From: Gordionus sp. m RMFG-2023
Taxonomy: Eukaryota > Nematomorpha > Gordioida > Chordodea > Parachordodidae
Assembly (NCBI RefSeq): GCF_954871325.1
Contig: NC_088775.1
Location: forward strand, 84,173,561-84,237,560
Direction of reading: 5' to 3'
Length of the DNA stretch: 64,000 nucleotides
Position numbers and translations under genes: made by a program
The notes under the pieces: model-generated
Told to the model about the DNA's origin: nothing
Database searches by the model: none
Seen by the model: only the letters and a program-made list of their open reading frames with translations
Shown here: piece after piece, positions 38,105 to 50,395 of the stretch
Numbering within the stretch: position 1 is the stretch's first letter
How the letters are laid out: every line of letters starts with the position of its first letter

Positions 38105-39975
38105 ATACCTAAAACGAATTTTTTGTTATTCGATATTCGATTCGAAAAATTCGAATTGAATTCGAATAAGGAAAATATATTATTCGTCGAATAATTTTTT
38201 ATCTATTATTCGATCGAATTATTCGAGATGATTCGACTAAAATAATTTATAGTATTAATATATATTGGAAAATAATCATATATTATTATTAGGAATTATT
38301 TGAAATTATTTCAATTTAATAAAATCTCCTAGTGGAATAATGAAAATTGCGCCAAATTTTGAAACTCCATTTTAATTTATCTCATAATAGACCATTACTT
38401 TAGAAATTTCTTTTATGATAGAGATGGACGAAGAAGGTAATTTATATAACACATAACATATACAATTATAATAAAGACATTTTATAGAATCATTAACAAT
38501 TATAGCATAGATATAAAGTCAACGGCTATTACATGCGACAATGCCGCATCAAACACTACCTTTATAAATACCCTTAAAATTAAAAATCCAAGATCAAAAA
38601 TTGCACATATTCTCTGTTTTGCACAAGTTTTAAATCTTGTTGTTCAAGAAATAATAAAACAAATTGATGATCAATTAATAAAATTAAGAGGCACTAAAAA
38701 AGCATTCGAAATTCTTATAAGAAAACTACTATGATGAAAGAATTTTGTAATTCACAAATTCCATCTATTACATATTTGAAGTTAAAATTAGATACACCTA
38801 TCAGATGGAACAGCTCATATTCTATGATAGAACGAGCAATACAAATGAGAAAAGCTATAGATCATGTCGTTATTAATAGTTATGATATATCTATTATTCA
38901 AGAGAAACAACTTAGTGAAGTATTTATTTATATTTAAATCTAATTTTTATTTTTTAATATAGGATGAATGGACCGCCTTAGAAAGAATACATTTAAACTT
39001 AAAAACATTTTATGATTTTACTGTTGCCATATCAGGAGAAACATATCCTACACTTAATCTGGTCATCCCCTTTTATAATTCATTAATTGAGCACCTAAGT
39101 CTCTTTGATAATACGCTTATAAACGCAATTAATGCGCAACAAAAAATAGTATCATATTATAATTTAACAGATTTCCAAACAATTATATCTGCAATATTAG
39201 ATCCAAGACTTAAACTGGAATTTTTTGAGTGCCTACCTATATCTTATAATATAAACGTTACAACTATATTTAATAATTTTGAGAAAATGTTTGATGAATA
39301 TAAAATTAAATATGATGTATCAAAAAGTAAACCTTTAATACAATCAAATATGGATGCCTTTTTTAACAGAATGTTATGCCAATTTCTGAAATTGACACAT
39401 ATTTGAAAGAAGTGAGAATAACGTCAAATAAAAACCCACTAGAATGGTGGAAACTACATGGAGACCGTTTTCCCGTGTTATCTAAAATGGCGAGGAACAT
39501 ATTGTCGATACAGGGATCTTCAACCCCATGTGAGCGACTCTTTTCTGTTGGAGCTCATATGGTTATAAAATACAGAATGTCGTTAAAGGAGGAAACAATC
39601 CGAAAAACTTTATGTTTGAAAAATTGGCTGTTGTCAGATTTATCTTCTACATTATAGATATGAATATTATATTGATTTTTCCACATTGTATATAAATATA
39701 TTATATATGTATGCTTCTATTTTGTCTCACTAATAAAATTTGTTTGTCTTTATCCTTAGTTAAATTTTACAAAATAAATTTTATAATAGATCTTTTTTAA
39801 TTCATGGTAAATAAAATTTTCGAATCGAATATTCGACGAATCAAATCGAATAATCATTTTATTATTCATACGAATACGAATAATAAATTATTCGATTTAA
39901 ACGAATACGAATAATAAATTATTCGATTTAAACGAATACGAATAATTCTATTATTCGATTCGTATTTTTGTAGGT
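38105..39975 (+). mobile_element. hAT transposon relic with ATTCGAATA subterminal words (1.87 kb)
   Basis: The left end is TACCTAAAACGAAT; the right end read inward is TACCTACAAAAATACGAAT. Both ends are built of ATTCG/CGAAT words, with a 30-bp near-perfect tandem unit at about 39,870-39,955. Plus-strand transposase: an AVCDNAASNT-like zone (about 38,540), KLKLDTPIRWNSSYSMIERA (about 38,780), ILDPRLKLEFF (about 39,195), and a well-kept C-terminus at 39,430-39,630 (NPLEWWKLHGDRFPVLSKMA, STPCERLFSVGAH). A clean target duplication could not be fixed. The long open segments make it one of the less decayed hATs here, but the frame is broken. Confidence 0.85.
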
Positions 39976-40560
39976 ATAAACATAAATATAAATATTTTCA
40001 TGTTTATTGAAAAATGTAGATTTTTCAAAAATTAGTATACATAAAGTTATAATACTTTATTGTCAAATCAGAACGTCATTACGAGGCCCCTTTTATTGGA
40101 CACCCTTTTCCATCACTTCTAGCCAGATATAGTGGTACGGGGATATGATATACAGTGAAAGCATGATTAATGTGGGGCCCTCAAAAAATGGCTTATTAAA
40201 ATTTAGCCAGTCTTTAGCAATCGTGAAAAAAAATATATATATAATAATTTTACTCAGAACTTATACAAAACTATCAAATAAAAAAAACTTCCTATTCATT
40301 TCAAGAATAAATATCACTTTTTATATAATAAGCATTGATAAAAAGTATAATATAGTAAAATATGTTTCAAAAATTAATACATAGATAAAATATACCATAA
40401 ATTCTTAGAATTGCATCTTTTTATGAATAATTTAATATTATGAATTTTATATCTTGGAGCTTTATAGTCCTATTTTTTTTCAAAAAAAAATTATAATTTT
40501 TTATTTCTTGTAAACTGGAATTATAGACATTATAAAGAATATAAATTTTAATTAAAAATT

Positions 40561-40641
40561 CCGAGATAGCGGACAGGAGTGTTCTATCTATTTGTACCTA
40601 ATTATTGTATTTAAAAAGGTCTGATAAATCGGCGCTCACAT
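40561..40641 (-). pseudogene. Decayed dehydrogenase exon-3 relic (unit B)
   Basis: GCGGACAGGAGTGTTCTATC, TTTGTACCTAATTATTGTAT and the following bases align with exon 3 of the three dehydrogenase genes (GGACAGGAGTTACCGTTATA, TTTGCACCAAATTATTACAT), and the preceding 3' flank (GGAGCTTTA.., TAAACTGGAATTAT) aligns too. The match stops where a hAT terminus begins (about 40,642). Reading frame is lost. An older, fourth gene copy killed at or after the transposon insertion is the simplest reading. Confidence 0.7.
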
Positions 40642-41400
40642 CATCGCCGTGCAGAGACTTTTGGCGGCCCCTTAAAAAAGCATAATTTATCTAAGCTATT
40701 TTTCGTAAGAGATTAATTACTACTTTGAATTTTTAAAGATTCTCATATATTACATCATCCGCTAAGGCAGACCCAGACATGCTTAAAACAGGTGATGAAA
40801 AATTTCCTTGATAATGTTATTTTGAGTATCTATGAATCACGGGCACAATGACATCTGCTCAATGCCAGTAATTTGTGGTCTCATCTGCCAAAATTGAGAA
40901 GCATGGCGCAGAATTCATTTCAGTAATCAATTTTTCTAAAATGATATTATGCAAATATCAATTTTTTTTTGAATCCTGGGGCTAAGATATGTAGCATTTT
41001 TATTGCTACTATTAAAACTCTTCATTAATGCAGAATCCCTTAATGCTTTAAATTTTACATGACCACGAAAATTGCCTTCATTATTATTATGATTGAAATT
41101 CACTTCCTGAATCCAAATGGCCACTTAATGCTAGGCCCTGCAATCCACAATATAGAATATCCTCAATAGTTAAATTGATCTTACACGTATTTTCTTGTGC
41201 TATTATATTTGTCAATATGTGATGAAATGGGAATAATTCTTTTGAAGATATCATCACTTCATAAGCTTTTGTGATAATTTGTTTTTTGATGATTGTCAAG
41301 GATTTCTTCAGCATTGCTTGTTGAATGGAGTCTTAACATGACTGTTAAGCTTAACTAAATTTTCTCCAATATATCTTGGGCCAAACAAGACACATATTTT
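40642..41400 (-). mobile_element. ZMYM1-type hAT relic (unit B)
   Basis: The terminus CATCGCCGTGCAG, then TTTTGGCGGCCCC. On the minus strand: ISSKELFPFHHI and EDILYCGLQGLALSGHLDS (about 41,250-41,105), GNFRGHVKFKALRDSALMKS and NKNATYLSPRIQKKI (about 41,070-40,945), then ITEMNSAPCFSILADETTN (about 40,930-40,870). These are characteristic of the TTF/ZMYM1-like or 52-kDa-repressor-like hAT transposase. The motif order runs N to C toward the terminus at 40,642. N-terminal remains may reach about 41,960. Interrupted, inactive. A sister copy is at 50396 in unit C. Confidence 0.8.
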
Positions 41401-42130
41401 GGAATAAGTTCTATTATATCGGATAGAGTATGCTAGCTATAACCATCTAGTAATAGATGTTTTGAAATTTTAACTTTCGATTAGCACAAAAAGTTTGTGG
41501 ATATTGAAAATTGTGGGATGGAATATAAATCAATTAATAAATAAAATATTTATTATAAGTATCTCTAATACCTTTTTAAGAAGCATATGTCTTTCTACTA
41601 GGCTAATATTATCTTTATCCAAAAAATTGACTATATCATATAGATGATCATTGTACTCTAGTTTTGTATAAGGCTTTTAGTTATAAGTTTTTGAATATAA
41701 TATTGAGATGTGAACATTATCATCATTAAAATTATTTTTTAAAAAAATATTGTTTTATTGTTGCCCTATCTTTTTTTCTACTAAATTAAATACTAAACTA
41801 TTATTATCCTCTTGTGTATCATTTGTATTCTTGATTTTTTACTTTTCCATCCTTACTCTTACCAGGTTTTTCATAATAATCAGATAAATATATTTATCAA
41901 TTGATTTCATTACATAATTAAATCCATTTTTAAAGTAGGTGTTTCAAAAAAATTAAACCTCCATAAGTACATAAAAATGAAAAATTATTTATTAAATATC
42001 AACCAAATTACTTTAAATGCTACCCATGAAAATTAATTAACTATCCAAAAATTTGAATTGTCTGCAAATGTTCTATCTACTGCTCATTTAATTAAAATAT
42101 TGCCCATTTTGATAAATTTTACTGCACATA
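41401..42130. other. Gene-less stretch, possible hAT N-terminal remains
   Basis: AT-rich, no intact coding region. The minus strand may hold decayed N-terminal sequence of the neighbouring hAT (near 41,830-41,960), but the similarity is too weak to be firm. Confidence 0.4.
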
Positions 42131-42351
42131 TTGTTGTTAAACGGCTTTATTTGAGTCGATTTCTTAAAAACGACTAACTCAATATTTTACCCAGGAAAAT
42201 ATAGCTCCTCGAGATTTCGCTAATAGATGTCCAAACTCCAAACCTTTGATCTGCGAACAAAATCTTTAAGCTCGCTTAATATTTTTCTAGACAAAATAAT
42301 GAGTTAGCCCTTTTTAAAAATCGGCTCAAATTGAGCCTTTTAACAACACTA
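42131..42351. mobile_element. MITE of the TAGTGTTGTTAAACGGCT family, second copy
   Basis: The left end is TTGTTGTTAAACGGCTTTAT; the right end read inward is TAGTGTTGTTAAAAGGCTC. Internal sequence (AACTCAATATTTTACCCAG / CTGGGTAAAATATTGAG-type inverted parts, ATATTTTTCT) matches the copy at 37426-37635. Target duplication is unclear (flanks agree poorly), so it is older than that copy. Confidence 0.8.
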
Positions 42352-43140
42352 ACCGCATATTTCTCATTAAAAAACTGCCCAAATATTTATTTAGTATAAC
42401 TAACCTTTTGATGGCTCTATATTCAGACTCTCAATTATATCATCAATTACTTCCAACTATTCTTTTATTATTTGTACTTATTATGCGAGGGATTTTAATT
42501 ATGAGTAAATATTAAAATGTTTAAAAATTATCTTTTTATACATTCTTGCTTTTTGTAAGATGACTAGGATTCTGAATTTCATCATCATCATATTATGTGT
42601 AAAAAAATTTCTTATATCCTTAATTATTTGACTAAAAATTTGAAAATGGTTGAGAAATATTATGCCACTAGAAATTTGAAAATAATAAATAAATATTACG
42701 CCAAGGAAAACTTGAAATCGAAATTAAGTGATAAAATAACTTAGTAAATGAATGTGATAAATAAATGAAATTTAATATATATTTAATAAGAAAGAGATAG
42801 GAATAAATATTATAAAATATAAATTAATATAAAAATATTTTTGAAAAATATATCAGGCTGTTTGAAAAATTCTTAGGACAATTAATAAATTTGAAAGGGT
42901 TTCAAAAGGATCTTAATTCTATTAATTTCAATAATATTTCCAGCATGTCTCTTTGCAGTTGAATTTTTCTTCCATAAGCAAAACATGTCATTTACATTCT
43001 ATCGTGTGATTCAGTTTCAGACACTTTCAAATTATTTTTTGTTCACAAAAGATTGGCGCTTATGCATCCTTATAGAGATCAACAATGCCCAGCCTGGTCC
43101 GGGTAACGCCTGAAAAATAATTATTTGGGTCGGGCAGAGT
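42352..43140. other. Gene-less stretch
   Basis: No gene. A degraded tandem pair of about 40 bp lies near 42,635-42,720 (ATTTGAAAAT.. ATTACGCCA). A short GGTCCGGGTAACG/GGGTCGGGC scrap at about 43,088-43,135 resembles the hAT subterminal arrays. Confidence 0.45.
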
Positions 43141-43707
43141 AAAAAGTAGATTGAGCGTTTTAATATTATACAAATAAATCACCGTTATTTGACTAGCAGC
43201 TCTTATTGGGGTTGAGATATGAGAAGGTTAGGGTTGATCGTAGACAGGACTAATATTTTTTTCTGAAACAAACCTCTAAGGTTAAAAATAGTGTTTAATT
43301 ATATTTATAAAAAATTTTTGATAAAATTTGGATGTTGTTTAGCAAATTACCATATGGTATCTTAATGGGTCTTTAATACTAGCCTAAAATTCTGGAACTC
43401 GTATTATGAAATACCTTAATTTCCGACAATTATACCCATGAAGAGGAAGGGGAAAAAAATGAACATTACAGCAAAAATATTCTAACAGATCCAATAATTT
43501 TTTCCAAATTAATGTATTTATAAAATATATCGTTTGAGTTTTAGGAACTATATTATCTGAAATATAGGTTTTGTATTATAAAAAAACAATTATCGTTTTT
43601 TTATAAAAAAATTAATATTGTTTAATATTTTATTTGTTATATATATATTTTTAGTTTACAAGAATTGTAGCCAGAAATAAATAAATGCAGATAAAGAGTA
43701 TAATATT

Positions 43708-46582
43708 TTAAAATAGTTTCCCAGGAGTGCGGACAGGACTTATCGTTATAGCGTCCATTTGTACCGAATTATTACATTTAAAAGCGTCTAGCAGAGCGTC
43801 GTATACATCCTCCGGGGTTAAATGTAATTTTCGTAGAAAAGCTTGCTTGAAATCACCTTGACTGATAATTACAATATTTTAAGAGATATATATATAGCAA
43901 TTTGTGATAGATATTTAAACAAAAATTTTTTTGCTCAAGTTAAAAAAAAATTGAATACAAAAAGGAATTTATAAAATTTATGGTCAATGTTTATGCAAGA
44001 TTTTATGATCTAAAGTCTTATTAGGAATCCTTTGATATTTGTTGAACTGATTATCTAATCTAGTTATCATTATTAAGATTTATTATCTTAGGCTGAGAGA
44101 GCCGTCTACCTTATATTAAATCCATCTAAATCTTTTAAGCCTTTAAAAAATTGATCATTGCAGAGCCGGACCGTATATTTTTTTAGTGTTTCAATGTGCT
44201 CCTATTCAAGAAAAAAAAATAGAAAGAGAGAAAGAAGTTCATGACAATTTAAATATTTTAATTCTCGTCTCATGGTGATGCCCAAGAAATATAACAAAAT
44301 AAAGGGCTAATGCTAACCGTCGACTAGTTTGAAAAAAATATTATATTTAAATATATAACTTAAAATTAAGATCATCGTTTGATTCATTGATTGGTTAGAA
44401 AAATAGAGCTAGCAATATTAAACTTCTCAGCCAAAAAATGGGACTTGACGCCATATCAGAAAATACAAGGCAGGTGTCTTAACTGCTACACTAAATAACT
44501 ATACTTGTTCATAAATTATGTTTGATGTTTATTAAATCATGCTTATTCCGAGATAGGGGAAGCATGCGGATTAGCGATCCCCGAAGCCGCAAAATTATGT
44601 TTTTTTAATTGCCGCCAAATTTTGGCTATCCTGTGCATTCATTATCATTTCCTTTCCTTCTAATTGTGATAGATTTCCCTCCTTCCTTCCTTTTTTGCTA
44701 ATTTGAATTTCCTTTCCTGATGGCTTAGTTAAATTGAGATTTTTATAGGACTGACAAAAGTTCTTTTTTGCCCCCAGCCATTAAATGTTTTGGCACTGCC
44801 CTGTATCAAATATTCTACTTTCTGACTGATATGGATTTAACATTAATTTGATTTAATATTAAATTGCATGATAATAAATAAAAACCTATAGTAAATTTAT
44901 TCTTAAAATGTGAACCTTCATTCTGGATATTATCAGTGAACTCGGTTTTAATAATACCCGGGTAGATAGTTACTATTCTTGTAGCTTTGGCATAAGAATG
45001 TTGCTGTACTTCCAGTCGTAAGCATTGAGTTATAGCTGTTAACGCATGTTTTGTCGCTATATACATGTGATTGTAAAAGACCGACTTGTTCATTTCGGTT
45101 AAATGAACACTCTGTCCTAATATGCTACTCACATTGACTATCAGTCCATCTTTCACGCCGGATTTGGCCATCAAGTTTATCGCTTCCTTAGAGCAAATGG
45201 ACGTGCCCAGAATGTTCACTTCTAAGATATGTTTCCAGCCTTTATATATCCGGTCCTTTTCTTTCTCTTCCTTCTTTCCATCATAATTCCCCTCTTTGTC
45301 CTGAATAGGTAAAAAATAATCCAGAAAACCGCCACCTGCATTATTGACGCATGCGTGCAAAGTCTTGTATTTTTGTTCTATATACTTAAACAATTTGAGA
45401 ATGTCATCAACTTTAGAAATATCGCATTTCACTGGGTCTATAAAACCGGCATTTCCAGGTTTGATTTTACAGTTCTTTAACGATTCCTAAGATTTAAAAT
45501 ATAAATTATTTAATTTATTTAAAAAAAAATTAAAATAACTGTTATCAGAGGCGGTTAGTAGGCAATATTTGATTTTTTAGCTAGTATATAACTAGTTGTT
45601 CTATCGTATATTCGCTCGCTCATTTCAATTTAGAAATATGATAAGAATCTCAAGTTGTTAGAGAATTCATATCAGTATGAAATAAATTGCATGGCATCAC
45701 ACTAAAATAATGTATAAATATAAAAACGCAATATACATTTAAAATGTTTATTTTTTTAAACAAAAAATGTCATTTTTTAAAAACCAAAAAATGTTACTTC
45801 ATCCGATATTTTAATAAATGAGGATTTATATCTTTTTTTAAAAGCCAATTTAAATTTTATATACAGATCTGAGAAATGCGAGTGAACCTCTGTCGGCGAA
45901 CTGGGCTACTTCAAAAATATTTCTATGGTTAGGCTAGCTAGAAATTTAGCATTTATTTTCACAAATTAGAATCAGTTAATGTTCAAAATCGATTTACAAG
46001 AGAAAGAAAGAACAAAAGAAAGAGCCTCTATATTTATCTAAATAATGGGAGAGAGGTTTTAGCCTTCTTTTTATCAAGATTTCGAGGATTAAATAATATT
46101 TTCCTTGACCAATATCCTTGATTTAGCCCAATTTTCGAAATTTTTGAACAACACTAATTTTTTTTGACGAGAGCCAGACCTAAAAACATTTAAAAAAATT
46201 ATATTAACTTACCTTTTCCAATTGCGCCGATCTTTAAAACAAATACATTCTTATAAGAAATATTTTTTTTTAGAAAAATATAATTAAAAATATTTTTTCT
46301 AAATAAAATTTAATTTCGCATTTGAAATTTTAATAAATTTTTTAATGTAAAAACGACTTTAAAAATTGTTAAAAATTTTTTTCTTATGTAGGTGGATGGG
46401 GGGGGGGGGGGATTTTTTTAATAGAATAAATGTGAAAGATGATTATATACCTCTAATTCATTCATACGTATATCACAGGCTACAACAATCATCTCATATT
46501 TAGCCAAAGTATGAGCGATACATTTTCCCAATCCCTGTGAGGCCCCTGTTACCAAAGAAACCTTATTTTGCCACTTTTCCAT
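43708..46582 (-). pseudogene. DHRS11-like dehydrogenase, copy 2, frame broken in exon 3
   Basis: Same three-exon layout as copies 1 and 3: 46582-46451 (132 nt), 45486-44916 (571 nt, one codon shorter), 43861-43708. Introns are 964 and 1054 nt. Exons 1 and 2 are fully open and keep TGASQGLG, NNAG, the active-site N, S, YIATK. In exon 3 four bases are missing relative to copies 1 and 3 (TACAGTTATTTAACC has become TACATTTAACC), so translation would stop after about 248 aa, 39 short, while the sequence downstream still reads well in the old frame (QMDAITISPVRTPGKLF). Exon 1 also has seven replacements against copy 1, including N29Y and G30E in the otherwise constant KNGM. This looks like a recent or ongoing loss, or a gene for a shortened protein. 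A possible poly(A) signal is at 43634-43629. Confidence 0.85.
46398..46411. repeat. Poly-G tract in intron 1 of dehydrogenase copy 2
   Basis: Fourteen G on the plus strand, beginning 40 nt inside intron 1 in the sense direction. Confidence 0.85.
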
Positions 46583-48107
46583 TTATATTGAATAATATTG
46601 AAATTTTATTTTAAAAATTTTGAGTGAGATTAATTTATTTTTATTATAAGAAGTATATAAATATTTTTTTAAAATAAGGATATTCTTTTAAGAAAAAAAA
46701 CATAGGTAGGAAAAAAATATTCCTAGAAATTATATTATTTTATATATAAATCAAATGAAATATTACAATAATATCAATAATTTTCCCAAAACTATCTGAA
46801 ATTAACCACATAATTTTCAAGTAGTATCTAATCTAAACTCGAAGGTTTTAAGGCAAAATTATTATAGTTAAATTTATTTTAAATAAAAAAATATATATTT
46901 TTGCTAGTAGGTAAAATATCGAACATATTTATTTTTTGTCACATCATCCACAATATTAAATTAAATATAAATATTTTATACAAATTGAAGTGAGACTACA
47001 ATGGTTCCTACACTTTCTGAGCGATAGAAGCAGAATACCCCCCCCCCCCCTTCCCCTGAAAATTACCCCTCCCCCTCAAAAAAATGTCTAATTTTGACAC
47101 CCATAAATTTCAAAAATAATTTTTATTGCATCAATTTAATATATATATATAAATTAAATGTAAAAAAAATATATACATTAAAAATATTAATTCTAAATTA
47201 ATAATTTACACAAATTAGGGGAAGAGAAAGCGAAAGAATTTATAATTTCATCAATATTTAATTGTTGTAATAAATTTTTTTCCAAAAAAATGGTTAAATT
47301 ATTAAGAAACGAATCTTTCTTGCTATTATGAAGTCTTGTTTTAATTAATTTAATTTGGCTCACGACCCTTCGCAATCGCAGTACATGAGGAAGTAGGAAT
47401 GGTTAATAAATATTTATAGAAAATTGTTAAATTAGAGAAATCAAACAAATTTAAAAGTAGACGCTAAGGTAAAATAAAAGAATAGTTTTTCCAGTTTGAA
47501 TTAGTCTCAGAATTATCATCAGAAGAAGAATATCTATATAATTTATTAGTAAAAATATTTTAATTAAATAAATTAACAATTCTCAGAATCTGACAGAAGT
47601 CGTCTTATATCATAAACCATAAATCACTTGGCTATGGATAAACAATAAAAAAAATTAAATTTGGAACCCCACTCAAATTTTTAGAAACAGTTACTTTAAC
47701 CCCCCTTCCGCCCCCGCTGTAGGGGCCACTGGGCATATTTATTTTTGGAGTATTTTTTTTCTAAAGATCAACGCACATCATCTACTATATATTTGTGGAA
47801 ATTTAGTAAGGGTTTTTCGGCCTTGTCCGTATTTATTTCTACCCGGTCCAGGTCATTAAAATTAAAAAATATTTACTACAGGTTGCCTGTTCTATATTTG
47901 ATGAAGGAAAAAGAAATAAATTTGCCTAATTAAGCGTTAAAAACTTATCAAAACTTCGGCCCGGCTAGTAAAAATAATATGCACAATATTTCCGGCCTGG
48001 CGGGCATCTTCCATGCTTCAAGCAGTGTTACGTCAATCATTAATATTATGTTTATCTCATCGAAGTATACAAGAAATAAATAATAAAGGAAATAGGAAAA
48101 TTTATCT
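46583..48107. other. Upstream flank of copy 2, no gene
   Basis: AT-rich. Parts align with the upstream flanks of copies 1 and 3 (for example CTTGAAGGTTTTAAGGCAAA-like sequence near 46,840). A long poly-C run is at 47038-47050 and a C-rich tract near 47,700. An open frame of 60 codons at 47,193-47,375 has no recognisable features and no counterpart in units A and C. Confidence 0.5.
47038..47050. repeat. Poly-C tract (13 C)
   Basis: Uninterrupted C run followed by further C-rich sequence (CTTCCCCTG, ACCCCTCCCCC). No equivalent in units A and C, so it expanded or was inserted in unit B. Confidence 0.85.
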
Positions 48108-48180
48108 GATCGGGATTCGAATCGAATCCCTTTAAAAATATGGGATAGTTCAAACATATCCATTAACCAAGCCTCTTGCA
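48108..48180 (-). repeat. tRNA-like / SINE-head segment (unit B)
   Basis: Counterpart of the segment at 31500-31568, with A-box-like TGGTTAATGG (minus strand) intact. The B-box-like palindrome carries a 5-bp duplication (GGGATTCGAATCGAATCCC), which would destroy it as a promoter. Confidence 0.5.
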
Positions 48181-48248
48181 CATTCAGCGCCTACATGACA
48201 GGATTTTCACTGAATGCACCCCCCTCCCCCCTCAAAAACCATTGGCTA

Positions 48249-48270
48249 CCCCCCCCCCCCCCCCCCCCCA
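48249..48270. repeat. Poly-C tract (22 C)
   Basis: Uninterrupted run of 22 C, preceded by the C-rich tract CACCCCCCTCCCCCCTC at about 48,217. One of three long C runs within 1.7 kb. Confidence 0.85.
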
Positions 48271-48674
48271 CCCCCTAAAAAATAACCACCACCTTCGGCT
48301 GTGATGTTTTCTCATATTAATTACACTCTTTTAATTATACTGGCACTCCTTTCATAAATTTTAAAAAGAATAATTTAAATTATTTTAGCTCTGCTCAAAA
48401 TATTGTGAATATAAGTTATTTTTTAGATTATGAATTCAATTTAAAACCCCCTATTTGAATGCATTATTATAGCATATTGTTTGGCATTATGAGTTTGCAC
48501 ATTTAAAAGGATATCAAAAAGTATTTGGGAAATAATGTCTATGATTGTTTGCAATATATATATTTGGTCGATGATCAGAAATTTTATTGTATTTATAAGT
48601 CTATAATAAAAGTAATAATTTTTACAGCAATATATTTTATTCTATTTCATCTAAAAATTTAGTAGATAACCCCT

Positions 48675-48695
48675 CCCCCCCCCCCCCCCCCCCCC
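48675..48695. repeat. Poly-C tract (21 C)
   Basis: Uninterrupted run of 21 C after CCCCT. The AT-rich sequence between this run and the previous one (about 48,300-48,660) has no evident counterpart in units A and C. Confidence 0.85.
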
Positions 48696-49780
48696 ATGTA
48701 GACGCACATATTTGTATAAATATTTATAAAAAGAAGAAAGAGAAGAAGAAAAGAAAAAATGAAATATTTAAATAGGCTAAACGAGCGGGGGGATGGTCAT
48801 GAATTCTATATGAATAAATTCTAGCTACGCCACTGAGTGTTTATAAAAAAAAATCTTATAATTTTATCCAAATTGCATATGTCCATTACGCGAGAAAATT
48901 TACAAGTTATTAAAAAGATTTTAGCAATTATCTATTTTATAATGAAAATAAATATCGTAAATCTGCAAATAAGGAACCCGGCCTTAACCTTAAAATGGTA
49001 AAAAGGGTCTACAAAATATATTTTTTATAAATTCAGGGCTGGCCGATTATTTAAAAAAAAATTATAGTCAAAAATTATATCAATAAACTTGTTTGATACA
49101 ATTCACATTAACCCAAGGTTTAACAAAAAAATCTACAAATGAGCATTTGAAAATTATTTTCGCCAAAAGTTTTTGACCAAAATATTTTCGAAGATTTATT
49201 TTAAAAGAAGTTCAAAAGTTAATTGACAAAAATTAGGAATTTCATGAAAGATTTACTTTTTATGCATAAATATCACAAAATATTTACTTATAAAAGATTT
49301 TTTACAAAAAATTTTTGAAATTTTAGACAAAATTTGATAATTCTGTTTTGTCTCATAAAAAAAATCTTCAATATAAAAAATAACTCCGATTTTAAACATT
49401 AATTTGCTGCTCACTTTATAAATTTTCCATATTGAAACAATTAATAAAACCCAAATAAAAAATGTTAAAATAAATTCGGGTCGGAGGTGCCGCAAAATGA
49501 TTAAAAATCTGTGCTGGGTTTTAAAATTAATAAATAATCGATCCACCAGGCCCAAGATAATTTTTTAAAAAAATTAGGCTTTTTTTTAAAAAATAAAATT
49601 TTTGGATGGATTTTAAAAATAAATTTAATTTCTGCGCCGATATGATAGGACCGTGGAAAATAAATACTATTTTACTATATTATTTAGAATACTCAATTTT
49701 TTTTATGAATATTTTAACGCCTATCAAGTGATATATTGTGTATAATAATAGGTCAATTAACCGTGATTTATGGTTTAGAT
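48696..49780. other. Tail of unit B, no gene
   Basis: Aligns in part with 37.06-37.8 kb and 57.4-59.5 kb. It holds the empty site for the MITE found in unit A (about 49,475-49,494) and the uninterrupted site for the 1.4-kb insertion found in unit C (about 49,165-49,185). No coding sequence; the 100-codon open frame at 49,253-49,555 is not conserved in the sister units. Confidence 0.6.
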
Positions 49781-50316
49781 TTTATGCGAGAACCCTTTTT
49801 CCTGACCCCCTTTTCGATCAATTCTAGCCTTGTGGTACGGGGATTTGTTATACAGGAGATCGGAAGCTAGCGCATGGATAAGCTAGGGTCCTCAAAAAAT
49901 GGTTTTTTAAATTTGGCCAATCCTTACCAATTGGGATTAATATCATTATACATTTTTTTTTTTAAATAGTAGAGATAATTTTTCTCATATACACAATTAT
50001 CAAATAAAAAAAATCTTATTCATTTCTAGAATTAATATCACTTTTTTATAAAAAGCATTGACAAGTATAATATAGTAATATTTATATTTCCAAAAAAAAA
50101 AAATTAAAATTGTTTACCCGTTAAAATATCCTATGAATTCGTAGAATTGTATCTTTTTACGAATAATTTAATATTATAAATTATATATCTTGGAGCTTTT
50201 AAAAAAATATAATTTCTGTAATATTGTTTTTTTTAAAAAAAAATTATAATTTTATATTTCTCGTAAACTGGAATTATGGACATTATAAAGAATTTTAATT
50301 TTAATTTAAAAAAAAT

Positions 50317-50395
50317 CCAGGAGAGTGTAGAGGAGTGTTCCATCTACTTTTACATAATTATTATATTTAAAAGGTCTGGTTAATTGGGCTCACAT
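50317..50395 (-). pseudogene. Decayed dehydrogenase exon-3 relic (unit C)
   Basis: Counterpart of the relic at 40561-40641: CCAGGAGAGTGTAGAGGAGT, TTACATAATTATTATATTTA, then a break at the same place by the same hAT terminus. Slightly closer than the unit B relic to the live genes at the CCAGGAG end of the exon. Confidence 0.7.

Larger units (their letters stand above)
40070..49660. repeat. Segmental duplication unit B
   Basis: Starts with a GTGGTACGGGGAT block (about 40,133, matched at about 49,832 in C) and ends after the CCACCAGGCCCAAG block (about 49,545). Contains the exon-3 relic, a ZMYM1-type hAT relic, a MITE, dehydrogenase copy 2, the tRNA-like segment and three poly-C runs. From gene start to gene start, B to C is 10,083 bp. 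Confidence 0.8.

Noticed and set aside
38105-39975. Exact target duplication for this hAT
   Set aside because: Candidate flanks (TAACATAT and TAAACATA) do not match well enough to claim.
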